Shown here piece by piece: positions 1-8,419 of a DNA stretch of 53,111 nucleotides. The stretch is from Pseudomonadota bacterium. GTDB lineage: Bacteria; Pseudomonadota; Alphaproteobacteria; Sphingomonadales; Sphingomonadaceae. The notes below the pieces were generated by a model. It saw only the letters and a program-made list of their open reading frames with translations. It ran no database searches and had not been told where the DNA came from. A program made the translations under genes and the position numbers. The stretch covers positions 1 through 53,111 of the forward strand of contig JAJZTH010000006.1 of assembly GCA_021849075.1 (NCBI GenBank). The letters are read 5' to 3'. Within the stretch, counting starts at the first letter, position 1. The number at the start of each line of letters is the position of its first letter.

Positions 1-16
1 CGGCATAATAGCTCAT
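1..16 (-). CDS. 5' end of an unidentified minus-strand gene (partial)
   Basis: Only the first five codons are inside the window (M-S-Y-Y-A, then the edge). An AGGAG-type ribosome binding site lies a few bases upstream of the ATG on the minus strand, which is the sole reason to call a gene. Too little sequence is visible to assign a family. Confidence 0.4.
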
Positions 17-81
17 GGTTGCTTCTCCTCATGGTTGTGGCCGCACACACGGACCACGTTCTACCATTTGCGAGGAGCAGC

Positions 82-104
82 CACCTCACCGACTCGGTGA
101 GGTG
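82..104. repeat. 23-base perfect palindrome
   Basis: Two 11-base arms (82-92 and 94-104) are perfectly complementary around a single central base. It lies between the 3' end of the symporter gene and the start of the partial gene at the window edge, both on the minus strand. It could be an operator for the downstream gene or a second stem of the transcription stop; no T-run follows on either strand. Confidence 0.5.
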
Positions 105-126
105 CCCCAATCACCCCATCTGTTTG

Positions 127-152
127 GGAAATGCGCGAAAGGGCGCATTTCC
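127..152 (-). terminator. Hairpin after the symporter gene
   Basis: A perfect 10-bp stem (127-136 with 143-152) with a 6-base loop starts about 10 bases past the stop codon of the minus-strand symporter gene. The stem and position fit a transcription terminator, but there is no U-tract, so it may stabilise a 3' end rather than act as a strong intrinsic terminator. Confidence 0.55.
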
Positions 153-161
153 GACCAGGTT

Positions 162-1532
162 CTAAGCCTTCTCCGCGGCCAGATAATCCTTCACATCCCG
201 CCGCAATTCCCCGGCGCACAGGTACAGCGCGATGACATTGGGAATCGCCATCAGGAAGAAGCTGCTGTCGACGATGCCGACCACCCGGCCCAGATCGATT
301 GCAGCGGCAGGCGGCAAAGCGACGACGTAGAGGATCTTGTAGACCCATTGCGCCCTTGGCCCGTTGCCGAACAGATAGCCCCACGCCTGCAACCCATAAA
401 AGCCCCAGGCCACCAGAGTCGAATAGGCGAACAGGAACACCACCACCGCCAGCAGCCAGGGGAACCAGGGCGAGACCTTGGCAAAGGCGGCCGATGTGAT
501 CGCAATTCCTTCCAGCCCGCTATTCCATGTCCCCGCGACCACCAGCGCCAGCCCGCCCAGCGCACAAACGATCATCGTGCCCAGCAACGGCTCCAGCAGC
601 GCGACCAGCCCTTCCGACACCGGATGCTCCGCCCGCGCCAGGCTATGTGCCATCACGGCGGAGCCGACGCCCGCCTCGCTGGCGAAGACCGCGCGCCGCA
701 TCCCCGCCACGAACGCGCCGACCGCGCCGCCGGTCGCCGCATCGCCCGACCAGGCCCCGTTCCAGATCAGCGCCAGCGCGGACGGGATTTCGGTAACATG
801 CAGGATCAGGATCGCCGCCACGCCGGTCAGATAGACCGCGACTTTCAACGGCGTCAGCCGCTTGGAGACTTCGCCCAGCCAGGCCGCGCCGCCCAGCGTC
901 ACCAGCGCCACGGCACTGGCCAGAAACACGCCATAGGCCCAGCCATTGGTGATGCCGGTGACGACCTTCACCTGCGCAAAGCTCTGATTGACCTGCACCA
1001 TCGGGATCGCCCCGAACAGCGCGAAAAAGGCATAGGCCCCGCCCAGAAGCATGCCGATCTTCGGCCACCCCCGCGCCGCACCCACGGCTTTCAAAACATA
1101 CATCGGCCCGCCATGTACATGGCCGCGACTGTCGAAGACGCGATATTTCAGCCCCAGCGTCACTTCCGCCATCTTCACCGTCATCGCGAACCAGCCGATG
1201 ATGAACATCCACAATATCGCGCCCGGCCCGCCCATGGTCAGCGCCACCGCAACCCCGGCGATATTGCCCAGCCCGATCGTGCCGGAAAGCGCGGTGGAAA
1301 GCGCCGCCCACTGGCTGACATCGCCCTTCGCTTCGCCATTTTGCGGCTGGCTTTTGAGGATGCGGATCGCCCGGCCCACATGGCGGACATTGGGAAAGCC
1401 CAGCCACAGCGTAAAGAACAGCATCGGCAGCGCCAGATAGAGCACGATCAGTTCGATCTGCGCGCCAAACAGCGGCACTTTGAAAAAGACGGCGGCGGAC
1501 AGGCCGTCGACAAAGGCGTTGAAATTTTCCAT
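162..1532 (-). CDS. Sodium:alanine symporter family (AGCS) protein
   Basis: A 456-residue polytopic membrane protein predicted to import a small neutral amino acid such as alanine or glycine with Na+ (AGCS family, AlsT/DagA type). Two family signatures are visible: GTIGLGNIAGVA at residues 84-95 and, in the second half, FASEAGVGSA. Around ten hydrophobic helices run through the protein, and the length is normal for the family. It is transcribed away from glmM; the divergent spacer is about 100 bases. A 10-bp hairpin follows its stop codon. The family is secure; the exact substrate cannot be told from sequence. Confidence 0.93.
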   Translation of the reverse strand: MENFNAFVDGLSAAVFFKVPLFGAQIELIVLYLALPMLFFTLWLGFPNVRHVGRAIRILKSQPQNGEAKGDVSQWAALSTALSGTIGLGNIAGVAVALTMGGPGAILWMFIIGWFAMTVKMAEVTLGLKYRVFDSRGHVHGGPMYVLKAVGAARGWPKIGMLLGGAYAFFALFGAIPMVQVNQSFAQVKVVTGITNGWAYGVFLASAVALVTLGGAAWLGEVSKRLTPLKVAVYLTGVAAILILHVTEIPSALALIWNGAWSGDAATGGAVGAFVAGMRRAVFASEAGVGSAVMAHSLARAEHPVSEGLVALLEPLLGTMIVCALGGLALVVAGTWNSGLEGIAITSAAFAKVSPWFPWLLAVVVFLFAYSTLVAWGFYGLQAWGYLFGNGPRAQWVYKILYVVALPPAAAIDLGRVVGIVDSSFFLMAIPNVIALYLCAGELRRDVKDYLAAEKA

Positions 1533-1633
1533 CAGGCCCGGATGCCGCCCTGCGCATGGAAAGTCGATTAAAGATTGCTCATGTGGCGGCTGCGGGTTGA
1601 TCGGCCGACCCGGATCGGTGCATGGAGAAGGGC

Positions 1634-2974
1634 ATGAGCAGGCGATATTTCGGCACAGACGGCATCCGTGGCCGCACCAACCAATGGCCCATGACCCCCG
1701 ATCTGGCGATGAAGGTCGGCATGGCGGCCGGCACCCATTTCCTGCGCGGCAGCCACCGCCATCGCGTGGTCATTGGCAAGGATACGCGGCTGTCGGGCTA
1801 TATGGTGGAAAATGCGCTGGTCGCCGGCTTTACCGCCGTCGGCATGGACGTGGTCCAGTTCGGCCCGATCCCGACGCCCGCCGTCGCGCTGCTCGCCCAT
1901 TCGATGCGCGCCGATCTTGGCGTCATGATCTCTGCCAGCCACAATCCCTATTTCGACAATGGCATCAAGTTGTTCGGGCCTGACGGCTACAAGCTGTCGG
2001 ATGAGGATGAACTGAAGATCGAAGCGCTGCTGGGGCAGGACATTCCGTTGGCGGCATCGAAGGATATTGGCCGCGCCCGCCGGGTCGAGGACGCCCGTGG
2101 CCGCTATATCCATGCCGTCAAGTCCAGCTTTCCCGCCGATCTGCGGCTCGATGGCCTCAAGATTGTGGTCGATTGCGCCAATGGTGCCGCCTATCAGGTC
2201 GCGCCCTCTGCGCTGTGGGAACTGGGGGCCACCGTCGTCGCGGTCGGCGTCACGCCCAATGGCACCAACATCAATGATGGCTGCGGTTCGACCGCGCCGC
2301 TGCTGTTGCAGGAAACCGTCGTCTCCTCGGGCGCGGACATCGGCATCGCGCTGGATGGCGACGCCGATCGGCTGATCGTCGTGGACGAACAGGGCAAGAT
2401 CGTCGATGGCGACCAGATCATGGCCCTGATCGCCGCCAATTTCGCACGGGCGGGCACGCTGCGCGGCGGTGGCCTCGTCGCCACGATCATGTCGAACCTG
2501 GGCCTCGAACGCTTCCTGTCGGGGCAGGGTATCGCCCTTGAACGCACCAAGGTCGGCGACCGCTATGTGCTGGAACGCATGCGGGAAGGAGGGTTCAATG
2601 TCGGCGGCGAACAGTCGGGCCATATGATCCTGTCCGATTACGCCACCACCGGCGATGGCACGGTCGCCGCGCTTCAGGTGCTGGCCGCGCTGGTCCGCTC
2701 GGGCAAGCCCGCCAGCGAAGTGCTGCACCAGTTTGATCCCGTCCCGCAATTGCTTAAAAATGTCCGTTTCTCGGGCGGCAAGCCGTTGGAGCATGACGAG
2801 GTCAAGCGCGTCATCGCCCAGGCTGAGGCTGAACTGAACGGCGCGGGCCGCCTCGTCATCCGCCCCTCCGGCACCGAGCCGGTCATCCGCGTCATGGCCG
2901 AAGGCGACCGGGAGGATCAGGTGAAGGATGTGGTAGACCGCATCTGCGCCGCGGTCGAAAAGGCGGCTGCGTAA
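1634..2974 (+). CDS. glmM: Phosphoglucosamine mutase
   Basis: Converts glucosamine-6-phosphate to glucosamine-1-phosphate, the cytoplasmic step that feeds UDP-GlcNAc to peptidoglycan and lipid A. The 446-residue protein opens with [11 protein letters not shown]; the phosphoserine motif ISASHNP places the catalytic serine at residue 102, as in the E. coli enzyme. The metal loop DGDADR and the C-terminal phosphate-binding [12 protein letters not shown] follow. An in-frame ATG exists at 1622, but 1634 is preceded by a GGAG/AAGG stretch and gives the family N-terminus. The stop codon overlaps the next start by one base (TAATG), so the genes are probably co-transcribed. Confidence 0.97.
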   Translation: MSRRYFGTDGIRGRTNQWPMTPDLAMKVGMAAGTHFLRGSHRHRVVIGKDTRLSGYMVENALVAGFTAVGMDVVQFGPIPTPAVALLAHSMRADLGVMISASHNPYFDNGIKLFGPDGYKLSDEDELKIEALLGQDIPLAASKDIGRARRVEDARGRYIHAVKSSFPADLRLDGLKIVVDCANGAAYQVAPSALWELGATVVAVGVTPNGTNINDGCGSTAPLLLQETVVSSGADIGIALDGDADRLIVVDEQGKIVDGDQIMALIAANFARAGTLRGGGLVATIMSNLGLERFLSGQGIALERTKVGDRYVLERMREGGFNVGGEQSGHMILSDYATTGDGTVAALQVLAALVRSGKPASEVLHQFDPVPQLLKNVRFSGGKPLEHDEVKRVIAQAEAELNGAGRLVIRPSGTEPVIRVMAEGDREDQVKDVVDRICAAVEKAAA

Positions 2975-3198
2975 TGCTTGAAATGCGCCCCGATTGCGAA
3001 CGCTGCGGCACGGACCTGCCCGCCGACGAACCCGGCGCGTTCATCTGCTCGTTCGAATGCACATATTGCGCGCCCTGTGCCGAGGCATTGGACGATCGCT
3101 GCCCCAATTGCGGCGGCGAACTGATGGATCGCCCGACACGTATGGGCAAGGCGCTGGCCAATAACCCCGCCTCGACGGAGCGGCATTTCAAGGGATGA
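2974..3198 (+). CDS. Small cysteine-rich protein, DUF1272 family
   Basis: A 74-residue protein with eight cysteines, at 8, 11, 25, 29, 32, 35, 43 and 46, arranged as CxxC knuckles; it probably binds one or two zinc ions. The pattern and length match the DUF1272 family, whose function is unknown. It is wedged between glmM and thiD with a 1-base overlap upstream and a 4-base ATGA overlap downstream, so it is co-translated with metabolic genes. No catalytic residues are apparent. Confidence 0.88.
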   Translation: MLEMRPDCERCGTDLPADEPGAFICSFECTYCAPCAEALDDRCPNCGGELMDRPTRMGKALANNPASTERHFKG

Positions 3199-3956
3199 AG
3201 CCTGCCCGCATCCTTATCATCGCCGGCTCCGACAGCGGGGGCGGCGCGGGCATTCAGGCGGACCTCAAGACCGTGACCCTGCTCGGCGGTTTCGGCATGA
3301 CCGCGATCACGGCGATCACCGCCCAGAATACGCTGGGCGTGCAGGGCGTTCATCCCGTGCCCACCGACATGGTGCTGGCGCAGATGGAAAGCTGCATCAG
3401 CGACATCGGCGTCGACGCGGTGAAGATCGGCATGATCGGCAGCGCGCAGACCGCCCACGCCGTCGCCGATCGGCTGGCCCAGTTGGCCGATGTCCCGATC
3501 GTCTTTGATCCCGTCATGGTCGCAACCAGCGGATCGATATTGGCGGACGAGGCGACGATCGCCGCCTTCGAAAAGCTGATGGCCATCGCCACGCTCGTCA
3601 CCCCCAATATCCCCGAATTGGAGGCGTTGGGCGGGCAGGATATCGCCGTCCGCTTCGACACCCATGTCCTTGCCAAGGGCGGCCATGGTGAAGGGCCGAT
3701 GCTGACCGACCGGCTGATCGCGCCGCGCGGCGTGCTCAAGGCGTGGAGCAACGCCCGCATCGACACGCCCCACACTCACGGCACCGGCTGCACGCTAGCC
3801 AGCGCCATCGCGGCTGGGTTGGGGCAAGGGTTGGACCTGATCGAGGCGATCGAGCGCGGCCGCAAATATGTGCGCGAAGCGCTCAGCCTCGCGCCGGGAT
3901 TTGGCGGCGGCCATGGCCCGATGGGCGCGCCCTTCGGCTTTCACGCCTATGCCTGA
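3195..3956 (+). CDS. thiD: Hydroxymethylpyrimidine/phosphomethylpyrimidine kinase
   Basis: Phosphorylates HMP and HMP-phosphate to HMP-PP for thiamine synthesis. This 253-residue ribokinase-fold protein has the substrate loop [15 protein letters not shown] at residues 11-25 and the C-terminal anion-hole motif [15 protein letters not shown] with its catalytic aspartate-position region. Length is typical of bacterial ThiD. Its start overlaps the DUF1272 stop by four bases and its end overlaps rnhB by eight, so it sits in the glmM-rnhB operon. No other thiamine genes and no TPP riboswitch are seen nearby. Confidence 0.94.
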   Translation: MKPARILIIAGSDSGGGAGIQADLKTVTLLGGFGMTAITAITAQNTLGVQGVHPVPTDMVLAQMESCISDIGVDAVKIGMIGSAQTAHAVADRLAQLADVPIVFDPVMVATSGSILADEATIAAFEKLMAIATLVTPNIPELEALGGQDIAVRFDTHVLAKGGHGEGPMLTDRLIAPRGVLKAWSNARIDTPHTHGTGCTLASAIAAGLGQGLDLIEAIERGRKYVREALSLAPGFGGGHGPMGAPFGFHAYA

Positions 3957-4548
3957 TTTCTCGCATGAAGCGCTGCATCATCCCGGCCTTGTGGCCGGGG
4001 TGGACGAAGCGGGCCGGGGTCCGCTGGCGGGGCCGGTGGTCGCCGCCGCCGTCATCCTGCGCGCCCACGATTGCCCCGATGGCCTGAACGATTCCAAGCA
4101 ATTGAGCGCAAAGAAGCGCGCCATGCTGGAAGGCGAGATCAAGGCGCGCGCGCTCTGCTGGGGCGTCGGCATCGCGACCGTCGAGGAGATTGACGAGATC
4201 AATATCCTCTGGGCAACGATGCTGGCCATGACCCGCGCGGTCGAGGCGCTGGGGCAGGATGTCGCCCATATATTGGTCGACGGCAATCGCTGCCCCAACT
4301 GGCGCTGGGCTTCAACGGCGATCGTGGAAGGCGACGCCAAATGCCTGTCGATCGCGGCGGCCTCCATCCTCGCCAAGGAGGAGCGCGACCGTATGATGAT
4401 CGCGGCGGCGGCCGACTATCCCGATTATGGCTGGGAAACGAACAAAGGCTATGGCAGCGCGAAACATATGGCCGCCCTGCGCGAACATGGCCCGACCCCG
4501 CTCCACCGCCGCAGCTTCGCCCCGGTGGCGCAACTGATCCTGCTATAA
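3949..4548 (+). CDS. rnhB: Ribonuclease HII
   Basis: Cleaves RNA within RNA-DNA hybrids and single misincorporated ribonucleotides. The 199-residue protein carries [14 protein letters not shown] near the N-terminus, containing the metal-binding Asp-Glu pair, then LVDGN and the [12 protein letters not shown] region with another acidic ligand. An open frame extends upstream inside thiD, but the ATG at 3949 gives the normal length and N-terminus; it overlaps the thiD stop by eight bases. It ends the glmM-thiD-rnhB transcript and converges with the permease gene on the other strand, 8 bases away. Confidence 0.95.
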   Translation: MPDFSHEALHHPGLVAGVDEAGRGPLAGPVVAAAVILRAHDCPDGLNDSKQLSAKKRAMLEGEIKARALCWGVGIATVEEIDEINILWATMLAMTRAVEALGQDVAHILVDGNRCPNWRWASTAIVEGDAKCLSIAAASILAKEERDRMMIAAAADYPDYGWETNKGYGSAKHMAALREHGPTPLHRRSFAPVAQLILL

Positions 4549-4556
4549 CGGACGAG

Positions 4557-5963
4557 TCAGGCCGGCTGCGGCGTGCCCATCAAAACTCGTTGCGCCATCA
4601 CCAGCGCACCGCCCAGCGCCAACCAGCCCAGCATCAGCCAGATCTCTACCGGCATCCCCGTACCGACGCCGAAAGGCGTGGCGATCGCCGCGCTCGCCAC
4701 CACGGTCGCGCCAACGGCGATTGCGGCCAGCAGCGCCCGCCCGCCCGGCAGGACGAAGGCCGGGACCATGCGGTCCATCGCCCGCAAGCGCATCAGCGCG
4801 AACAGCGCCACGGCGGCAATCGCGGTGGTGCACATGGTCCCCATGGAGATGATGGGACTGATCGCCCCGCGCCCCGCCAGCACGCCAAGGCAGGTCCAGA
4901 ATCCGACCAGCAGCGCCGCCCGTCGCGGCGCGCCGGTCTGCGCATCGATATGGGCGAGGCTGGCCGGCAGGAATCCCGCCCGCGCCTGCGCCAAAATCAC
5001 CCGCGTCGCCGACAGATGCATCGCGTTCCAGGTCTTCAACAGGGAAGCCATGGCGACCAATATGATCCCTTTGGTCGCCAGTCCGCCCGCCAGAGCATGG
5101 TCGAACGCGGCGGCGACTGGCAATGCCCCCGATGTCAAATCCCGCCACGGCGCCAGCGACGAAGCGGCCAATATGATCAGGCTGTAGAACAGCGCCGCCA
5201 CCGCGACCGCCAGCATCATGGCCCGCGCCACCGTGCCGAAACTGGTGCCGGGCGCGCGCTCCTCCACCGCCGATGCGGCGGTCTGGAACCCTGACAGCCA
5301 CATGCCCGCAACGCCCAGCATCACGAACATGCCGCCGCCAAAGCTGCGCCCCTGCGCGCTTTCGAACAGAGGCTGCCAGTTGCGCATGTCTCCCTGCGCA
5401 AAGCCCAGCAACACCAGCATCGCCGATGCGGTCAGGAAGGCGAAGGTCACGATCTTCTGAAATCCCACCGCCACTTTTGCGCCCGACGCATTGAGCAAAG
5501 TCATAATCGCCGCGCCCGCCAGCCCGACGATCAGGTCCATCGCCGTGATCGGCCGGCCCAGCAGCGTATAGAGCGGCGTCTGTCCACTGAGCGAGGGGAT
5601 CAGATTTTCCAGGAACCAGGACAGCGCCAGCCCCTCAAACGCGCTGATCCCCACAAAGTAGAGCGTCAGATACCAGCCGGTGACGAAGCCCGGCCATGGC
5701 CCGAACGCCTTTTCCACGAACACGAATTCCGCTCCGGCGCGCGGCACGCGGGCGACCAGTTCGGCATAGGCGGCGGCGACCGGCACCATCAGCAATGTCA
5801 TGCCCAGAAACGCCAACACCGCGCCGCCCGGCCCGGCGGGGGCGACCCATTCGCCCATCAGCACCATCCAGGCGGACCCGACGATCGTCCCAAAGGCGAG
5901 CGCGAAATAGCCCGGCCCGGTGACGCCGCGCTTCAACCCCGGTTCGACGGGCGCACCGCTCAT
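4557..5963 (-). CDS. APC-family amino acid/polyamine permease
   Basis: A 468-residue transporter with about twelve hydrophobic helices. The N-terminal FGTIVGSAWMVLMGEWV resembles the unwound substrate-binding helix of APC-superfamily permeases, and YAELVARVPRAGAEFVFVEK is the typical helix 2 region. It starts inside the stop codon of the ureohydrolase gene (ATGA overlap at 5960-5963), so the two are translated from one mRNA. From that pairing, a guanidino compound, agmatine, putrescine or a basic amino acid is a reasonable but untested substrate. Confidence 0.9.
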   Translation of the reverse strand: MSGAPVEPGLKRGVTGPGYFALAFGTIVGSAWMVLMGEWVAPAGPGGAVLAFLGMTLLMVPVAAAYAELVARVPRAGAEFVFVEKAFGPWPGFVTGWYLTLYFVGISAFEGLALSWFLENLIPSLSGQTPLYTLLGRPITAMDLIVGLAGAAIMTLLNASGAKVAVGFQKIVTFAFLTASAMLVLLGFAQGDMRNWQPLFESAQGRSFGGGMFVMLGVAGMWLSGFQTAASAVEERAPGTSFGTVARAMMLAVAVAALFYSLIILAASSLAPWRDLTSGALPVAAAFDHALAGGLATKGIILVAMASLLKTWNAMHLSATRVILAQARAGFLPASLAHIDAQTGAPRRAALLVGFWTCLGVLAGRGAISPIISMGTMCTTAIAAVALFALMRLRAMDRMVPAFVLPGGRALLAAIAVGATVVASAAIATPFGVGTGMPVEIWLMLGWLALGGALVMAQRVLMGTPQPA

Positions 5964-7003
5964 CGCCGCAACTGGACCAGACAGAGCAACTGGAACAGCA
6001 TTTGCGCGGCGGCCTGCGCCGTCAGCGTCGTCGGATCATATTCGGGTGCGACCTCCACCACATCGCCGCCAATGATGTCGATCCCGGCCAGGCCGCGTAG
6101 CAGATGGAGCGCCTCGCGCGTTGACAGGCCGCCAATTTCCGGCGTGCCGGTGCCCGGCGCATAGACCGGGTCCAGCCCATCGACGTCGAACGTCACATAG
6201 GTCGGGCCGTCGCCCACAACCTCCAGAGCCTTTGCGACGACCGCGTCCATCCCCATGGCGGCGCATTCTTCCGCATGGATCACCGTCATCCCGCTGGCAT
6301 AGGAAAATTCCCACAAATATTCCGCGCCGCCCCGGATGCCGATCTGCACCGATCGCTTCGGGTCCAGCACGCCGGCCAGCACCGCCTCGCGGAAGGGCGC
6401 GCCATGGTGGAATTTGGAGCCTTCATAAATGCCGCCCGTGTCGCAATGGGCGTCGAAATGGACCATGCCCATCGGTCCCCGCGCGCGCGCCAGTCCCTTC
6501 ATGATCGATCCGGTGATGCTATGGTCGCCCCCCACCGACAGCGGGATCGCCCGCGTCGCGCCGACCATGGCATAGCATTCTTCTATGTCGGCATGGCACA
6601 GGGACAGGTCATAGCGGCTCTGCATCGCGACATCGCCCACATCCGCGACCTTCAGCGCATTCATCGGTGCGACCCGCAGCGCATGTTCATAGGGACCGAT
6701 CCGGTCCACCGCCCGCACTGCGCGTGGGCCATAGCGCGCGCCCGGCCGGTTGGTGACGCCCAGATCCATCGGCACGCCGATCAGCGCGACGTCCAGCCCA
6801 TCCAGCGTTTCAGGGGCCAGCCCGCCGGCGATGTAGGGCGCATCCAGCAGGGTGGATGGCTGGGCGAAGGGCCAGCGCCTCTTGTCCCCGCTCTTGAACT
6901 GGAGGCCCGCAACTTCGCGGAAATGGGGATCATGAATGTCCGCCCCGCCGCCTCCGGCATAGAGGCGGCGCAGCTCTTCAAGGTCGATCGGATCGATGGG
7001 CAT
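5960..7003 (-). CDS. speB: Ureohydrolase of the agmatinase/arginase family
   Basis: A 347-residue Mn-dependent hydrolase that removes urea from a guanidino compound. All metal motifs are present: GGDH at 158-161, DAHCD at 184-188 and DVDGLDP at 273-279, giving ligands H161, D184, H186, D188, D273 and D275. A longer open frame reaches 7258, but it crosses the divergent reductase gene; ATG 7003 gives the family N-terminus. Automatic naming would be agmatinase, yet guanidinobutyrase and ketoarginine hydrolases share these motifs. It is first in a two-gene operon with a permease and divergent from a pyrroline-2-carboxylate reductase homologue, which hints at arginine-derived substrates. Confidence 0.88.
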   Translation of the reverse strand: MPIDPIDLEELRRLYAGGGGADIHDPHFREVAGLQFKSGDKRRWPFAQPSTLLDAPYIAGGLAPETLDGLDVALIGVPMDLGVTNRPGARYGPRAVRAVDRIGPYEHALRVAPMNALKVADVGDVAMQSRYDLSLCHADIEECYAMVGATRAIPLSVGGDHSITGSIMKGLARARGPMGMVHFDAHCDTGGIYEGSKFHHGAPFREAVLAGVLDPKRSVQIGIRGGAEYLWEFSYASGMTVIHAEECAAMGMDAVVAKALEVVGDGPTYVTFDVDGLDPVYAPGTGTPEIGGLSTREALHLLRGLAGIDIIGGDVVEVAPEYDPTTLTAQAAAQMLFQLLCLVQLRR

Positions 7004-7109
7004 GGGATCAGTCTGGACGGCGGCAAGGGGGCGGCAATGGGGTGAATGACATATGGCCTGATCCGGTTGCGCCGTTGCGCCGCGCGGGAAAGCAGGGGAG
7101 GGTGCGGCC

Positions 7110-8117
7110 ATGACCCATATGGATTTCGACGCGCTGGTCGCGCTGCTGGCCCGCATCTTCATCGCCAATGGCGCATCTGCGGGCGTGGCCGATATCCTCG
7201 CCCGCAATTGCGCCGGGGCGGAACGGGACGGGGCGATGAGCCATGGCCTGTTCCGCATGCCCGGCTATGCCTCTACTCTGCGTAGTGGCTGGGTGGATGG
7301 CCGGGCCGAACCGGTGGTGGAGGATGCCGGCGCATCCTTTCTGCGGGTCGATGCCGCCAATGGCTTCACCCAGCCCGCCCTCGCCGCCGCCACGCCGGAT
7401 GCGATCGACAAGGCGCGCGCCACCGGGGCCTGCGTGGTGGCGATCCGGCGATCGCATCATTTCGCCGCGCTCTGGTCCGATGTGGAGCCTTTCGCCGAAG
7501 CGGGCCTCGTCGCCATCGCCATGGTTGACAGCATGGCCGTGGTCGTCCCGCCCGGTGGACAGCGGCCGGTCTATGGCACCAACCCGCTCGCCTTCGCCGC
7601 GCCGCGTGAAGCTGGCAAGATTGTCGTGTTCGATCAGGCGGTCAGCCTGCTGGCCCATGGCGATGTTCAGATCGCCGCGCGCGAAGGCCATGATTTGCCC
7701 GAAGGCGCAGGCGTCGATGCGGCCGGCCAACCGACGCGCGATGCGCAGGCGGTGCTGGACGGCGGCGCGCTCTTGCCCTTTGGCGGGCACAAGGGCGCAG
7801 CGATTGCGATGATGATAGAGATCATGGCCGCCGCGCTGACGGGCGGCAATTATTCGCATGAAGTCGATTGGTCGGGCCATCCCGGCGCGCAGACGCCCTG
7901 TACGGGCCAATGCCTGATCCTGATCGATCCTGCGCGCGGTGGATCGGGGGCGGGTTTTGCGGCGCGGGTCGAGCAACTGGTCGATGCGCTGCGCGCGGCG
8001 GGACAGGAACGGATGCCGGGCGACCGCCGCTTCGCTGCACGCGCCAAAGCGCTGCGCGACGGCGTGCCGGTCAGTGCGGAGATGCTGGCGCGGCTGGAGG
8101 CATTGCTGACGCCATAG
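7110..8117 (+). CDS. dpkA: delta1-piperideine-2-carboxylate/pyrroline-2-carboxylate reductase (malate/LDH-like family)
   Basis: A 335-residue NAD(P)H-dependent reductase of the malate/L-lactate dehydrogenase family. The RRSHHFAALWSDVEPF block, YGTNPLAFAAP, AHGDVQIAAREG and LLPFGGHKGAA follow the Pseudomonas DpkA/LhpD pattern (recalled, not aligned by tool), so the likely reaction is cyclic imino acid to L-pipecolate or L-proline. Malate or ureidoglycolate dehydrogenase are less likely alternatives. A second in-frame ATG lies two codons in (7116). The gene is divergent from the ureohydrolase-permease operon across about 106 bases and converges with the S4 gene, only 5 bases away. Confidence 0.82.
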   Translation: MTHMDFDALVALLARIFIANGASAGVADILARNCAGAERDGAMSHGLFRMPGYASTLRSGWVDGRAEPVVEDAGASFLRVDAANGFTQPALAAATPDAIDKARATGACVVAIRRSHHFAALWSDVEPFAEAGLVAIAMVDSMAVVVPPGGQRPVYGTNPLAFAAPREAGKIVVFDQAVSLLAHGDVQIAAREGHDLPEGAGVDAAGQPTRDAQAVLDGGALLPFGGHKGAAIAMMIEIMAAALTGGNYSHEVDWSGHPGAQTPCTGQCLILIDPARGGSGAGFAARVEQLVDALRAAGQERMPGDRRFAARAKALRDGVPVSAEMLARLEALLTP

Positions 8118-8122
8118 CGCAA

Positions 8123-8419
8123 TCAGCCGCCGACCGTCAGTTCCTCATAACAATCCTGCGCCTCGGGGGCGGGACCACGTCTTGCCGGCAGGGCGATAAC
8201 GCGGACCACGCGGACGCTGTCGCCATGGGGAAAGGTGATCAGGTCGCCCGTGCGCACCGGCGCATGGGCGCGGTCGATACGGCGACCGTTCAGGCGGACA
8301 TGGCCGTCTTCCGCCAGCTTCTGCGCGGTCGTGCGGCTTTTGCAGAGAAGAACGAACCACAGAAATTTGTCGATGCGCAGGCTGGGGCCGTGGCCGGCGC
8401 CCGCGACCGGATCAGCCAT
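8123..8419 (-). CDS. S4-domain RNA-binding protein (Hsp15-like)
   Basis: A 98-residue protein built around one S4 RNA-binding fold: LRIDKFLWFVLLCKSRTTAQ followed by HVRLNGRRIDRAHAPVRTGD. This is the pattern of Hsp15 (HslR), which binds 50S subunits carrying stalled nascent chains. ATG 8419 is preferred over 8449 because it overlaps the helicase stop as ATGGCTGA, the usual coupling arrangement. It is co-transcribed with the SUV3-like helicase, suggesting a shared role in RNA or ribosome handling. Assignment to the S4 superfamily is firm; the Hsp15 role is inferred. Confidence 0.88.
   Translation of the reverse strand: MADPVAGAGHGPSLRIDKFLWFVLLCKSRTTAQKLAEDGHVRLNGRRIDRAHAPVRTGDLITFPHGDSVRVVRVIALPARRGPAPEAQDCYEELTVGG

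Noticed and set aside
15..1571. 518-codon plus-strand open frame opposite the symporter gene
   Set aside because: It is the antisense shadow of a clear membrane transporter; its translation is His/Arg/Gln-rich with no motif. Similar long antisense frames lie opposite most genes here because of the high GC content.
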